Assembly: GCA_013076295.1 (NCBI GenBank)
Contig: RQOL01000699.1
Coordinates: 3,410,001-3,474,000 of the forward strand
Source of the DNA: Sanderia malayensis
Taxonomy: Eukaryota > Cnidaria > Scyphozoa > Semaeostomeae > Pelagiidae
Length of the DNA: 64,000 bases
Direction: 5' to 3'
In this document: positions 1 through 10,912 of the stretch, in pieces
Layout of the letters: every line of letters starts with the position of its first letter
How positions within the stretch are numbered: position 1 is the stretch's first letter
Translations under genes and position numbers: made by a program
The notes under the pieces: model-generated
The model's database searches: none
What the model saw: the letters and a program-made list of their open reading frames with translations, nothing else
What the model was told of the DNA's origin: nothing

Positions 1-2630
1 AAGGCGAGGATGTACTCCAAGAGTCGTTCAAAATCAGCACTCTGTTGGAGGTGATTACAGGCGTTCAACAGTGCGATGACGGACGGCATGATGTCATCAC
101 ACTGGCTAGGTACTTCCATGATCGTCAACAGAATATCCAGCTTTCGGTTCAGATTTGGTATGTCACAGAGTTTCAGCATGAATTTGTCGACAAGTGGTAA
201 ATCATCGGCTCTTCCATTGAAGCTTCGATATAGCTCCATTTCGTCTGTGTTTGGTTGAAATCTCTTCAAAGCGACTATTTGTTCCAGTAGAAGTCCTTCG
301 TCTTCATTGAAAACCATCAACTTTGACTCGATTTCCTCCGGTTTCATCTTGAAGCCGCTGAGAAATATCCCAAGATTCTGGGCCTTCTTGCTTTCCAGCA
401 ATGTTTTGTTGTGAGTTGAAGGTGCTGGTGAAAGCGGGGACACTTTTTTCTTGTCATCTGCTTGGAACAGATCTTCAAGAAGATTGTAGTTGAAAACGTC
501 ACTTCTCTCTTGAGCATTGACCCAGAACGAGTTTGCGACAACCATGTCAGGTACTTTCATCCAAAAGAAAGGCTTCAGTTTCTTGTTTGGTTTGACAGAC
601 TTGCGTTGTGGCAGCAGCAAGTTCTTCGCCATCATTCCCGGAGGCGGTGGCGGAGGAGGGATGCCACCTGCCACTCCAGGAGGTGGTGGTGGTGGTGGAG
701 GAGGTGGTGGCCCACTTGACACAGATGAAGCACTTGATGCTGAAAGAGATGGGGCAGGTACTTTGGTTGTTGCGACTGGTTTCGGCTTTGATTCTGCATG
801 TACAGAAGATGAAGATGTTGAAGAATCCTTTAGTTTCTCCGCCAGTTCCCCTTTCGATTCTTTTCTATGAGACAACTGAACATCACCACCATGAGAATCA
901 CTTGATTTATGCTGATCTTTGCGCTCTGCTGCATTTGGTTGCTTCTCATTGTCAGCTGACAATTTTTGAGCCTCGGTCTTGTCATACGTCAATTTTCTTG
1001 GTGGCAATGGAGGAGGCTCATCATCATTGACATCATCAATGGGTTTCACTTCCGTGACATCATCTATTTTTCTTCCAGTACCTTGCCTCTCTTTATTAAC
1101 CTTTGCATACATAGCATCAACAGTAACGTTCTTGCCAACACTGCCTTCCTGCATAGAGTGATCAAGGGACTTTGAGTGATTCAAATGATGCCCGTATGGG
1201 ATATTGTTACCAGGAATCTTTTGGGAACTGGCAGCACCCTTTACTTCGCTTTCATTAGCAACCTGTCTCTCCTTTCTGTTGGCATTCATTATTGCCGTTC
1301 TTGACGCTGCGAAATCGAATCCATGTGTCAGCATAGATGCGTTGTTTTGAAACTGACTCTGTTCACTTTCATGTGCAAACTTGAGGGTATTGTACGTATG
1401 ACCAACTGCTCCTCCACCCTGGTCAAACTGCTGTTGGTGTTGGTGCTGGGCAATGGACCGCATAGTCCACGACAGCAAACCAGTTTTCACCTGCTCATCC
1501 AGTTCCTTGACAATTTCTCTCACCTTTCTAACTTGAATAGATGCTTTGAATGGTGCATCAACTATGGTTAGAATAGTGTTCAACTGCTCCAACTCTTCTT
1601 GTAATGTTCCAACTGCACTTTTTAAGAACTTCTCCTGCTTGCTTATGACATTGGCGGTATCCTTAGGCTCCTCTCTGCGGCTAGAGAACATGGTGCTAAA
1701 TCGTGACGGTCGAGATCCTTCTTGGACTGCAATAACCCAGTCATCTCGCGAGCGTTCCACGGTATTCTGAGGCAGATTCAATCCAGCGGGTATCCTTAAA
1801 CTGTACTCTTTCTTATTAGTGATAACAACAAAGCCATTTGAATCAACTTTCTTGATAAATGCAGCACCATGGCCCAATTGTATGACATTCAATGCATTGT
1901 CATTATTGCCTTCCTCTCCAACTTTAAAATACATCATCTCACCAGCACAAATCCTGACAAATCTCTTTGCCCAGATGAGCATTGCAGCGTTATGTCCCTT
2001 CTTCTCAAGTATTCCTTCTTTGATCACACCACTTTCGTAGCTCTCTTGAACAGATGTATATTGGGCTACTTCACTGTAGCCTTGCTGCTCAATAATGTAA
2101 TTCAGCAAGCGGATTATCCTGTTTCTGTCCTTGAAACTGTCTGCATCGAGCTCAAACTCCGCTGTGTCGTCCATCGTGAGAATCACTCTTGTCGTCCCAT
2201 CTTCGATTTCTGCTGTCTTCACCGAGGAAAAATCATACTTCTTATTTCTCTGTCCTCTTTGCACAAAATACAGCGTATGCTCTGGGAAATCAAGCTGTAA
2301 AACGCACTTCACAGACTTATTGTTCTTTCCAAACCTATGAACCCCAAAGTTATAAATTTCGTCTTTATTAATGACATCGTCTTCACCATGGTGCACTCCT
2401 CCACCAGATGCACCATCATCCTGTGGTACTGATGCTACTCCAAGTCCTTCTGCTTCTTGAACAGCACTGTCTATTGTCAACGCGCCAGCTTTAACCATAT
2501 TCATGATCCTTATTCTCTCCTCGTCTCCTGCTTTCATGCTCGTCTTTCCTCCAATACCAGCCTTAGGCCGATACTTCACAGACTCGTTTGTTGGCTGAGG
2601 AATGCTTGTCGATCTGGTAAAACGCTCCAT
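1..2630 (-). CDS. PH-domain formin (FH1-FH2), 3' part outside window
   Basis: Actin nucleation and elongation factor. The frame is open from ATG at 2630 to the window edge (876 codons, no intron), with an in-frame TAA 21 bases upstream of the ATG. Order: a beta-rich segment (about residues 90-177, 'YNFGVHRFG'); a PH-like domain (about 200-310, 'GILEKKG...WAKRFVRI...DWVIAVQEG'); a predicted coiled coil (about 330-390); an acidic/Ser-rich linker with 'EPPPLPPRK' (about 540); FH1 polyproline runs (positions 634-710, about residues 640-666) ending PPPPPPPGMM; then the FH2 start with the diagnostic 'LKPFFWMKVP' (near 560), continuing to the edge. PH plus FH1-FH2 matches the invertebrate PH-domain formins (PHCF class, recalled from literature) rather than diaphanous, DAAM or FMNL, which have GBD/DID N-termini. 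FH2 identification is firm; the subclass is inferred. Confidence 0.88.
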   Translation of the reverse strand, partial: MERFTRSTSIPQPTNESVKYRPKAGIGGKTSMKAGDEERIRIMNMVKAGALTIDSAVQEAEGLGVASVPQDDGASGGGVHHGEDDVINKDEIYNFGVHRFGKNNKSVKCVLQLDFPEHTLYFVQRGQRNKKYDFSSVKTAEIEDGTTRVILTMDDTAEFELDADSFKDRNRIIRLLNYIIEQQGYSEVAQYTSVQESYESGVIKEGILEKKGHNAAMLIWAKRFVRICAGEMMYFKVGEEGNNDNALNVIQLGHGAAFIKKVDSNGFVVITNKKEYSLRIPAGLNLPQNTVERSRDDWVIAVQEGSRPSRFSTMFSSRREEPKDTANVISKQEKFLKSAVGTLQEELEQLNTILTIVDAPFKASIQVRKVREIVKELDEQVKTGLLSWTMRSIAQHQHQQQFDQGGGAVGHTYNTLKFAHESEQSQFQNNASMLTHGFDFAASRTAIMNANRKERQVANESEVKGAASSQKIPGNNIPYGHHLNHSKSLDHSMQEGSVGKNVTVDAMYAKVNKERQGTGRKIDDVTEVKPIDDVNDDEPPPLPPRKLTYDKTEAQKLSADNEKQPNAAERKDQHKSSDSHGGDVQLSHRKESKGELAEKLKDSSTSSSSVHAESKPKPVATTKVPAPSLSASSASSVSSGPPPPPPPPPPPGVAGGIPPPPPPPGMMAKNLLLPQRKSVKPNKKLKPFFWMKVPDMVVANSFWVNAQERSDVFNYNLLEDLFQADDKKKVSPLSPAPSTHNKTLLESKKAQNLGIFLSGFKMKPEEIESKLMVFNEDEGLLLEQIVALKRFQPNTDEMELYRSFNGRADDLPLVDKFMLKLCDIPNLNRKLDILLTIMEVPSQCDDIMPSVIALLNACNHLQQSADFERLLEYILA

Positions 2631-3360
2631 GTTTGCGTCTTTATATGATTATACAGTCAAATTTTTGTTTATGAATACCAAAAGAAACCAAAATTAATAG
2701 CTGTTCTGCAGACGAAACGTTTTAAAATTCAAAAGTAAGGCTTCTTATATTCTGTACAAAATGCGGAAAATGGAACAAGAAGAAACATCTCACGTGACTT
2801 AGTCATGCTGTGTACACTTGTCCCTCCCTCCCAAGTTTCATTGAAAATTAGTCGAATACCTTGGTGCAAAAGTAAAGTACGACAGAAAAAATTGAAACAA
2901 AGTTAAGCAAATCTCATTAATTTCTGATGGCATTTAAAATCACATTTGACAATTATCTCAAATATTCAATTAGCTGAATCACATGATTTATGATTGATAT
3001 CGAAAAATTGAGTTTCATTGCCTAAATTACACAATGTCCCCCCCACACGCATTACGTAAATACAAAGAACGCAGTAAATAAATAAGTTCAACCAAGTACA
3101 GGGTAAAATAAAATAAACCAGAATTAATTATTACTTAAGTCTACAATGCGATGGGGATTTTGATGGACTCCGGAATACCCTTGCCAGATTTAAACGCAAC
3201 CCTTAATGCCGTTAAATAAATGAGAGCATGCTAAAATAATTTTATTTCGACTCAAAACAAAGTTACATCTGACCACTAACTTTTTTAAATAATAAAAATG
3301 TGTGATAAGATAGAAAAACTCAAGATTTCTCAAAAGAGTTGACAAGAGGACACGGGCATT
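2631..3360. other. Intergenic: formin promoter side and PiT 3' UTR
   Basis: No coding potential seen. It contains the presumed 5' UTR and promoter of the formin and the 3' UTR of the phosphate transporter. The only clear signal is a minus-strand AATAAA at 3241-3246. No obvious TATA box. Confidence 0.5.
3241..3246 (-). promoter_or_regulatory. Poly(A) signal AATAAA of the phosphate transporter gene
   Basis: AATAAA on the minus strand, about 115 bases past the transporter stop codon at 3361, the expected distance for a 3' UTR signal. Confidence 0.55.
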
Positions 3361-6300
3361 TTACACAACGCAGCGAAGAGCAGCATATATTGCAGCAGAC
3401 AAACCACCTAAAAGAAAGAAAACATCATTATATAAATGTTATTTGCTGCTCCGTAGCGGAGCGGCTGCCCTAGCCCTAACCCTAAGAGCCTTGCCCTGTA
3501 GCATTACATCGTGTATACTCCTGCGCAGTAGCCTATATATGACACTGCGCACACACACCCACCCTTACGGCCTCTAACCCTAACCCTAATCCTAGCCCTA
3601 ACCCTAACCCTAACCGATACACCAGACACCGTCAGTAGCACTACGTCGTGTATACTCCTGCGCAGTAGCCTATATATGACACTGCGCATACACACCCACC
3701 TTTACGGCCTCTAACCCTAGCCCCAACGCTAACCATAACCCTAACCGATACACCATACACTGTCAGTAGCACTACGTCATGTATACTCCTGCGCAGTAGC
3801 CTATATATGACACTGCGCATACACACCCACCTTTACGGCCTCTAACCCTAGCCCCAACCCTAACCATAACCCTAACCGATACACCATACACTGTCAGTAG
3901 CACTACGTCATGTATACTCCTGCGCAGTAGCCTATATATGACACTGCGCATACACACCCACCTTTACGGCCTCTAACCCTAGCCCCAACCCTAACCATAA
4001 CCCTAACCGATACACCATACATTGTCAGTAGCATTACGTCATGTATACTCCTGCGCAGTAGCCTATATATGACACTGCGCATACACACCCACCTTTACGG
4101 CCTCTAACCCTAGCCCCAACCCTAACCATAACCCTAACCGATACACCATACACTGTCAGTAGCACTACGTCATGTATACTCCTGCGCAGTAGCCTATATA
4201 TGACACTGCGCATACACACCCACCTTTACGGCCTCTAACCCTAACCCTAACCCTAATCCTAGCCCTAACCCTAACCGATACACCATACACTGTCACTAGC
4301 ATTACGTCATGTATACTCCTGCGCAGTAGCCTATATACGGCACTGCGCATACACACCCACCTTTACGGCCTCTAACCCTAACCCTAACCCTAGCCCCAAC
4401 CCTAACCCTAACCGATACACCATACACTGTCAGTAGCACTACGTCATGTATACTCCTGCGCAGTAGCCTATATATGACACTGCACATACACACCCACCTT
4501 TACGGCCTCTAACCCTAACCCTAATCCTTACCCAAACTGATACGCCAGACACTCCCAGTAGTATTACGTCATGTATACTCCTGCGCAGTAGCCTATATAT
4601 GGGACTGCACGCCCACCTCTAGGACATTTGAATTACAAATTGATCAAAACATAAATTAGATGTGCTGATCAGGTTTTGAACTACGGTCTCGAGATTAGCG
4701 TGCAGGAAAGTTACCGGCAGTCCACAGGAGCCCTTCCTAGCAGTAGAGAATAGCATAAGGTCAAAGGAATCAACGCACCAGACATATAGTCATCTACCGT
4801 CACGTTTTGCATACATGCGTCATGCCACATTTGAAATTGGCCGGCACAGCAAATCATTCGGTTATCGAATTAAAGTATGCGCTTGACATACGACAGAAGC
4901 AAGCTAACATCTCACCCCTTCAACTACTTCACTGTTCGGTGAATGTTTAGTCGCACATTAACAAGAAAAATAAAGCTTGCTTGCTTGCTTCCAAGCTTTT
5001 GTCTCCACCAATCTCCATATTCTTTGCAGGCACTCATTTCAAAACATATCTTCTTAATCAATGACTAGATGCTTCAGTCCCGATTATTGGTTTAAAATCA
5101 TAGCAGCACTCATTTCAACAACGTTAACAGCTAGTTTAATTAATAAAAATTTATAAGAAATTATTTGCTAAACTAATTAACCGAACATTTCTAGAGCAAA
5201 ATGGGCATTCAGAAAGTGCAGAAATTTCCAAAACTTCTTCGTTAATTTTCTTGTAGCTCTAAAATTGTCTCAACTTTTGAACACATGAATTCTCTTATAA
5301 AAACGTGTACATTAGGATTCCACTGGATTAGAGATGAGTAAATAAGAAAAAATTTGCGAATAAAACTCTTACCTGCTACAGGAATCGTAACGACCCAAGA
5401 GATGATGATATTCCTAAATAATTTCCAATCCACAACCGATTTGGACCTGACACGACCAACCATGACGACAGAGCCAACTTTACAATGGGTAGTACTGATT
5501 GGGATGCCAAGATTTGAAGCGATCAACACGGTTAACGCTGAGCCAATTTCGATGGAGAAACCACTAAGAAACAAAAATAAATTTGGATGGGCGAAGAAAG
5601 AACCAAAGAAAAACATGACAGTTAATAAACATTATACAAACCAAGCATCAAATATATGCAAGAATAAATAAAAAATACCCCTTAAATAGAGAGGTTAGTA
5701 TATTTGTTCGAGCTTATAAAAATATCGCAGAATTAAGGGTGAGAAAGGAGCTTCACACAATACATAAAGCAATACAAAATTCGGGGACAGAAGACAAAAA
5801 AGCCAAGACATTGAGGACATCGAACGGCTGAGTTACAAGGACCAGCGTGAACAAGGTAAAATCGATATATAAACGCGTGGATATAGAAAGAGATTCATGA
5901 ATATGAAAAAATCAGTTAGCAAACCTTGACGGGGTAATTGGGGAGAGATCTTGCCCCATTGTTTCTATGACTCTTCTGCCCCAAACAAACAAACCAACAA
6001 TGATACCAGCACCGCCATAAAATAAAATCCAAACTGGTGTTTGAACTTTCGTTATAACCATTCCAGTTTGATAAATTACCCATATGCTTATCAATGGACC
6101 AATAGCATTGCTGAAAAAGAACAAAGCACACATCAATCTAATGGTAAATTAAAGCCCTTCTAATTCAAGTCCTTGTAGCTGATTCATGTTTTTAGATGCA
6201 GTATAAACAAGATGCAACGAATTTATTTGCGTAAGAAAACCAAATACAGTCAACTCTGTCTTATTCGAACACCCTGGGGAAGCGTGAAAATGTTCGAATT

Positions 6301-9300
6301 ACAAAAAAGTTCGAATTATAGAGGCTTGTGTTGTAAGACTTGGTTCATTAGTGATCCTTGAAGGGACAGAGAATTTCGTTCGAATTAGATAGAGTTCGAA
6401 CTACACGAGTTCGAACTATGCAGATTTGACTGTAGGTCTTCTTTGAACAGCATCGTGTTACAAATAACCTTGTTGGTACTTTTAGTCAAACAAGCTTCAG
6501 TAGAATGCGCTGGGAAAAGAATCTTACCTGACGTCATTGCCGCCATGCGCGAAGGCTCCAAACGAGGCTGTCAATATTTGAAGAAACGAAAACAGTTTTC
6601 CCGTTTTTGGTTCATCTGCGACCATTTCTCTTGCAGCCTGCATGGCTTCCTTACGCGTTATCTCCTGCGTTTCCTTGACACCGAATATGTACTGCTTGAT
6701 CTGTTCTTTCCATGACAACGCGGGCCTTTCTGCTGACTGATTGGTCGGTGGCGTTTGCTCCTGCTCAGCGGTCTCGCCTGGCGATACAATTACAGTTGGC
6801 TCTTCTAAAAGCAATAAAATAATAATATAAACTGTTGCATGGGTGATATTGAGAAAGAATGTGAGATTTAAGGATGACAAAATTGGCGGAGGAAAGAAAT
6901 TTTATTGCATAATGAAGATAATTGTCATTTTTACAACAAAATAAATTTCGATAATGATCGTGATATAATGATTGTGAAATAATGTTTGCAAAATAATAAT
7001 TGCGAAATAATGATTGTGAAATTCATGATTGCAAAACAATGATGATTAATGACATAATATGCATTTTTTAATAAAAATGCCTTAACCTTTGTTATATGCC
7101 TGGATATTTTCCACTGTTACCCTTAAATTTCCATTGCTTTATGGCAATTATGAGACTCCATATTCTTATAAACTTTATTCGTAATAAAAATGACTTTACT
7201 TGCATACAGTATATTCTTATGAAGTATGTGCAATAATTTTTCAAGAAAATAATGACCATGCCATGAAAGATAGCAATGATATATAAAGAAAGATGTAAGC
7301 ATATACCTGAATCATTGAGGTAAATCACTGTTTCTTTTTGTTCAGCAGTCTTCAAAGAAGAACTTTCATCTGACAAGTCTGTTTTTGTGAGTGGAGAAGA
7401 TGGAGAAGATGGCGAATCGGAGAACTCTACTTCGACTTTCTTTTTCAGCCAAGGGGAGATGAAGAATTGCACAATCAACGCAGATAGAAAACCACCCAAC
7501 ACAGTTATAAGCATTACACCATAGAAAGGGATTTTGTTGAAACGTAGCACTGTAACAAAACATCATATGAATAATCATAAACTAAATATTCTTTTAATAA
7601 TAAAAATGCTAAACTTTTTTCGAGATATTTTTGCCAAATGCTAAAATTTTTGCCGGAAATGAAAACATTTAAAAAGGGCAGAACGGGCTTTAAATGAAAT
7701 AAAATATCTTACGGTGTGATCCTTTGTAGAATATTGAGAATAGAATAATTGCAACAGTGCATGAGTAAAACAATGGCAGGAACTTCAATCCAGTTTTGAA
7801 CGAGTCACTCTAGAACAGAAGGAAGGAAACCATGAATAAATCATAGCAACGCGCCCATCGTAAAATTCGGAACAATTATTTTGAGCAAGAAATATTTCGT
7901 AAGAAGAGATTAAAAGAAGGAAATTGCACGCGCACAGACAAATAAATAGTCCATAATTTGCAAGACAGACCAGAAAAAGAACATTTCGAACATTTCATTT
8001 AGTGAAATAAACATCACAAAAGAGCACAAAAGAAATTGACATCTCGCAAAATTGATCAAGAAATGGACAAGATGGGACAAAGAAAACAATGGATAAGAAT
8101 GGCAATTGTATTATCCTTCATTGCTGCCACAAGTTGTCAAAGTTATTTGACTCCTGGTGCAGGGAAATTACCGAATTCGACTCGGATCGACAACACGACA
8201 TGGTCTTGCAAATTAAAACAAGGTACAGAAGGACCGGGCACCCAAATCACGCTAAAATTAGAAGATTGTTGGGACAGCAGTTGGAGCAAAAAGTGTAGCT
8301 CGTATCACGACCCACAGTATTTCACGCTGAAAAAAGGCGAAAATGTCACGATCATTCCCAAGGAAGCGAGATACTGGACACAAGGAGTAGCAATTTACAA
8401 CGGTAATGAAACATGCATTTCCTATGTTTTCATTAAAACAGATAGTGCCACAAATATCCTTGATGCTCAATGTCGTAGTCAGTGTTTCACAGACCAACTG
8501 CTCCAACAAGTTTGGTTCAAAAGTCAAGCCACCAGAGGAAATTACCATGCGACATACTGGTCTTTTACAGCAATCAAGTCCGGCACAAATGCAAAATTCA
8601 GCAGCATGTTATTAATAACAGCCAGTTTTCTTATCGCAATCAAATCAATTTTCTAATCGAAAAACTATAGTTTCTTTAGCTAAGGACATGTTAAACATAG
8701 CCAATTATTATTGACAATGGGAAACAAAAGGTAATATTTTTAATTCCATTTGAAAGAGTATATAAACCAATTTTTTATAAGAATTCAACCACAAGAGTGA
8801 GTACTTCAGCTTCTTATATGCACTTATTAGCATTTGAATTTAAAGATGATATCAGTATTAACCCAGTGAAGTAGATTAAGCCTAACTAATAGCAATTAAG
8901 CAATTTGTGGCAAATTATTTTGTTTTTTTCAGCAATTAATCAGCTCATGTAACAACAACTTCTCAGTTTTCAAGGAGTTTGCCCAAAATTCTTAACTAAT
9001 ATTATCTTGTTAATATTTAAATATATTTAATTAATATTGTTAATACTATAATAATTTGTATTTCATTGGCTCAAAACATTGGTTCAAATTTTTTCGATTT
9101 TTTCATAATCAAAAAAATATAATTATTTGATCAGCCCAGTTTGAGAGATGTTATTATAAAATCAATGTAACTTTGTAATTTCTCATAAAATATTGATTTG
9201 ATAGTATCAGTTGATAAGTTATGTTTTCATGCTCATTTTCTGATTATGAAAAAACTTGTTTATCACAGTATACAAGAGCACGTCCTAATCAAACAACATT

Positions 9301-10912
9301 AGTTGATCAAAACTTCAAGAGTGGCCCAAAGATTAAGCAGCTGACCAAAAAACTTTGCAAGAAAAGCAAATATTTACAGAGAATTTCTGAGGGATTCCTG
9401 ATCTTTCTTTGCTCACTCCTTGGGAATATAATATGGATTGGAAAGTGAAAAAAATAACTGAGAGTTTAAAACACATCCACCTACCTTTTTAAGGATGAAC
9501 AGTCTGATAAATAAAAATATGAATGAAGATGTTATTCCAGACATCAATGGAGAAACAACCCAAGATGCAGCTAAAATAAAAAAAATAAACATTTGAACAA
9601 TAACTCAGTCAAAATTAACATTAAAATATCTATAGTAAATTAGGAAATTCAATCTATTTATCTATCTACAATTACTGTACATTGACCTTAAAAAAGGTAT
9701 TACGTAGAGATTGTAAATTGTAAATTAGGAAAAGTTTGTATAACCTATTAAGCCGAATTTGTTCCACTGTATTCCTAAATGCCCATGTTCTACCAAGGCA
9801 TAACCAATTGTTGCACCGACAACACTGTGCGTTCCCGAAACTGGAAGCTTGAAAAATGATGCAATAATTAACCAAATACTAGTACCACCAAGGGCACTAA
9901 AACTGCCAACCATGGCAAGCTTTTCTGTTCCATTGAAAAACGATATATCTATTATGCCTTTACGGACAGTGTCTGAAAAATAAAATATACAGAACTGTTA
10001 ATTTTCACGAAAGAAGTTTCCAAATTTATGGCCAGGAATGGTTTCTTAAATATAAAAAGACTTTAAGAGATGTTTGACCTATTGTGTCATGGTAACTAGA
10101 AAAATCACGCTCTCGTGTCTAAAGCAACGAGCATTGGCCATGGAGATCGTACGATTTTCGATTTCAATTTCGATTCACTTTTTTTTGTAACTGGCAAAGC
10201 GATTGCTTAAACTGATAAACGTATTAATATAAAAATCACCATTTATTTATTTACTTGACTATTTATCACCGAGCAACGTAGAACTTATTAATTAAAAAAA
10301 TTGCTCAAAATATTACACCGCATTTATTTTACCCAAGGGTCCTAAACCGAATACGAAATTGTATAAACTCGTAATGAAAAAAGCTTTTCTTATCAAAACT
10401 AATAAGCCCTTTTAAGAAATCTTAAACATAGTTTTTAAATGCTTCTGCAAACGTTAAGTAATTACCAACACTCGACAATTTCTAGAGACAAATCCCTGCC
10501 GGCGAAAGGAGATTAGGCCCATCCATTGTTAAGGTGTTGAACACACCCTCGTCAAACCCATTCATCAGACCAGGTCAAAGAAAAAATAATACAACTGGGA
10601 GATGTTTTGAAATCGTGCTCTTTGAAATACATATTAAATTGTTAACAAATAACACGCCAGTAATCAATTAAAGAACATATCATGAATAAAAAAGCACAAT
10701 TTACCTGAAACACGAGCCCCGATCAAGACAGCACCAGCAATCTCGAATATGCTGGCCACGACACAAGCCTGTTTCAGAGAAAGGACTTTCGAGCCAACTG
10801 AAGTTCCAAAGGAATTGGCCACATCATTTGCACCAATGCCAAAAGCAAGAACGAATGCAATTATAAATCCAACTACGACAATCCATAGAACACTTGGGTC
10901 CGTGGGAATCAT
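3361..10912 (-). CDS. Sodium-dependent inorganic phosphate transporter (PiT, SLC20 family)
   Basis: Plasma-membrane Na+/phosphate symporter. Nine exons: 10912-10705, 9972-9745, 9570-9485, 7809-7713, 7549-7307, 6804-6528, 6110-5925, 5563-5373, 3407-3361; they sum to 1563 nt (520 aa plus stop) with matching phases and GT-AG sites. The two inverted PiT signatures are present: '[11 protein letters not shown]' near residue 27 and 'GGNDVSNAIGP' near 375, with '[10 protein letters not shown]' and '[10 protein letters not shown]'. The cytosolic loop between the halves is much shorter than in vertebrate PiT-1/2. A TAG lies seven codons upstream of the ATG, but it could belong to a splice acceptor preceded by TACTAAT, so a short upstream coding exon is possible. 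Intron 3 hosts an opposite-strand gene, intron 6 a MITE, and intron 8 a satellite. Confidence 0.95.
3465..4622. repeat. 131-bp satellite with embedded CCCTAA telomere-like block
   Basis: Nine copies of the core 'GTATACTCCTGCGCAGTAGC' start at 3513, 3650, 3781, 3912, 4043, 4174, 4311, 4448 and 4573. The spacings are 137, 131, 131, 131, 131, 137, 137 and 125 bp, so every interval is 131 plus or minus 6. Each unit holds a C-rich telomere-like hexamer block (CCCTAA and variants CCATAA, CCCCAA), whose repeat number explains the 6-bp steps. The array lies wholly in the last intron of the phosphate transporter. Short open frames across it simply follow the repeat and are not genes. Confidence 0.95.
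4960..5078. repeat. Dispersed repeat tail, related to 28454-28494
   Basis: An AATAAAG followed by CTTG tetramers (about 4966-4990) resembles the 3' tail of a retroposon. About 45 bases further on, 5037-5078 ('TTTCAAAACATAT...TAATCAATG...CTAGATGCTT') is repeated with few changes at 28454-28494. The family is not identified. Confidence 0.4.
6247..6432. mobile_element. MITE with TA target duplication, pogo/Tc1-mariner type
   Basis: 186-bp element in transporter intron 6. The left end CAGTCAACTCTG and the inverted right end CAGTCAAATCTG form imperfect terminal inverted repeats, each flanked by TA (6245-6246 and 6433-6434). It is filled with TTCGAA-type subrepeats and has no coding capacity. TA target duplication plus CAGT termini point to the Tc1/mariner/pogo superfamily; the autonomous partner is not in the window. 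Confidence 0.65.
8063..8656 (+). CDS. Small secreted or GPI-anchored orphan protein, nested in PiT intron 3
   Basis: Single-exon frame of 197 codons starting at ATG 8063 (alternative ATG 8072), with an in-frame TGA at 8003 upstream. The N-terminus has basic residues then a hydrophobic stretch ('[14 protein letters not shown]'), a good signal peptide with cleavage near Cys-Gln-Ser. The mature part has six cysteines (three potential disulfides) and several N-glycosylation sequons (NST, NTT, NVT, NET). It ends in a hydrophobic tail '[16 protein letters not shown]' after small polar residues, like a GPI-attachment signal. I recognise no family. It lies antisense inside a host intron. Its length, regular architecture and even cysteine number argue for a real gene, but no expression evidence is visible and no AATAAA was seen close downstream. 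Confidence 0.6.
   Translation: MDKMGQRKQWIRMAIVLSFIAATSCQSYLTPGAGKLPNSTRIDNTTWSCKLKQGTEGPGTQITLKLEDCWDSSWSKKCSSYHDPQYFTLKKGENVTIIPKEARYWTQGVAIYNGNETCISYVFIKTDSATNILDAQCRSQCFTDQLLQQVWFKSQATRGNYHATYWSFTAIKSGTNAKFSSMLLITASFLIAIKSIF

Noticed and set aside
3504..4493. Row of overlapping ~61-codon minus-strand frames with identical protein text
   Set aside because: They repeat with the 131-bp satellite and lie in an intron. They are a by-product of the repeat, not genes.
4665..4740. tRNA-like or SINE-like segment (GGTTTTGAACT... ACGGTCTCGAG)
   Set aside because: The B-box match is poor and no acceptor/D-arm pairing could be drawn. Left unannotated as a tRNA.
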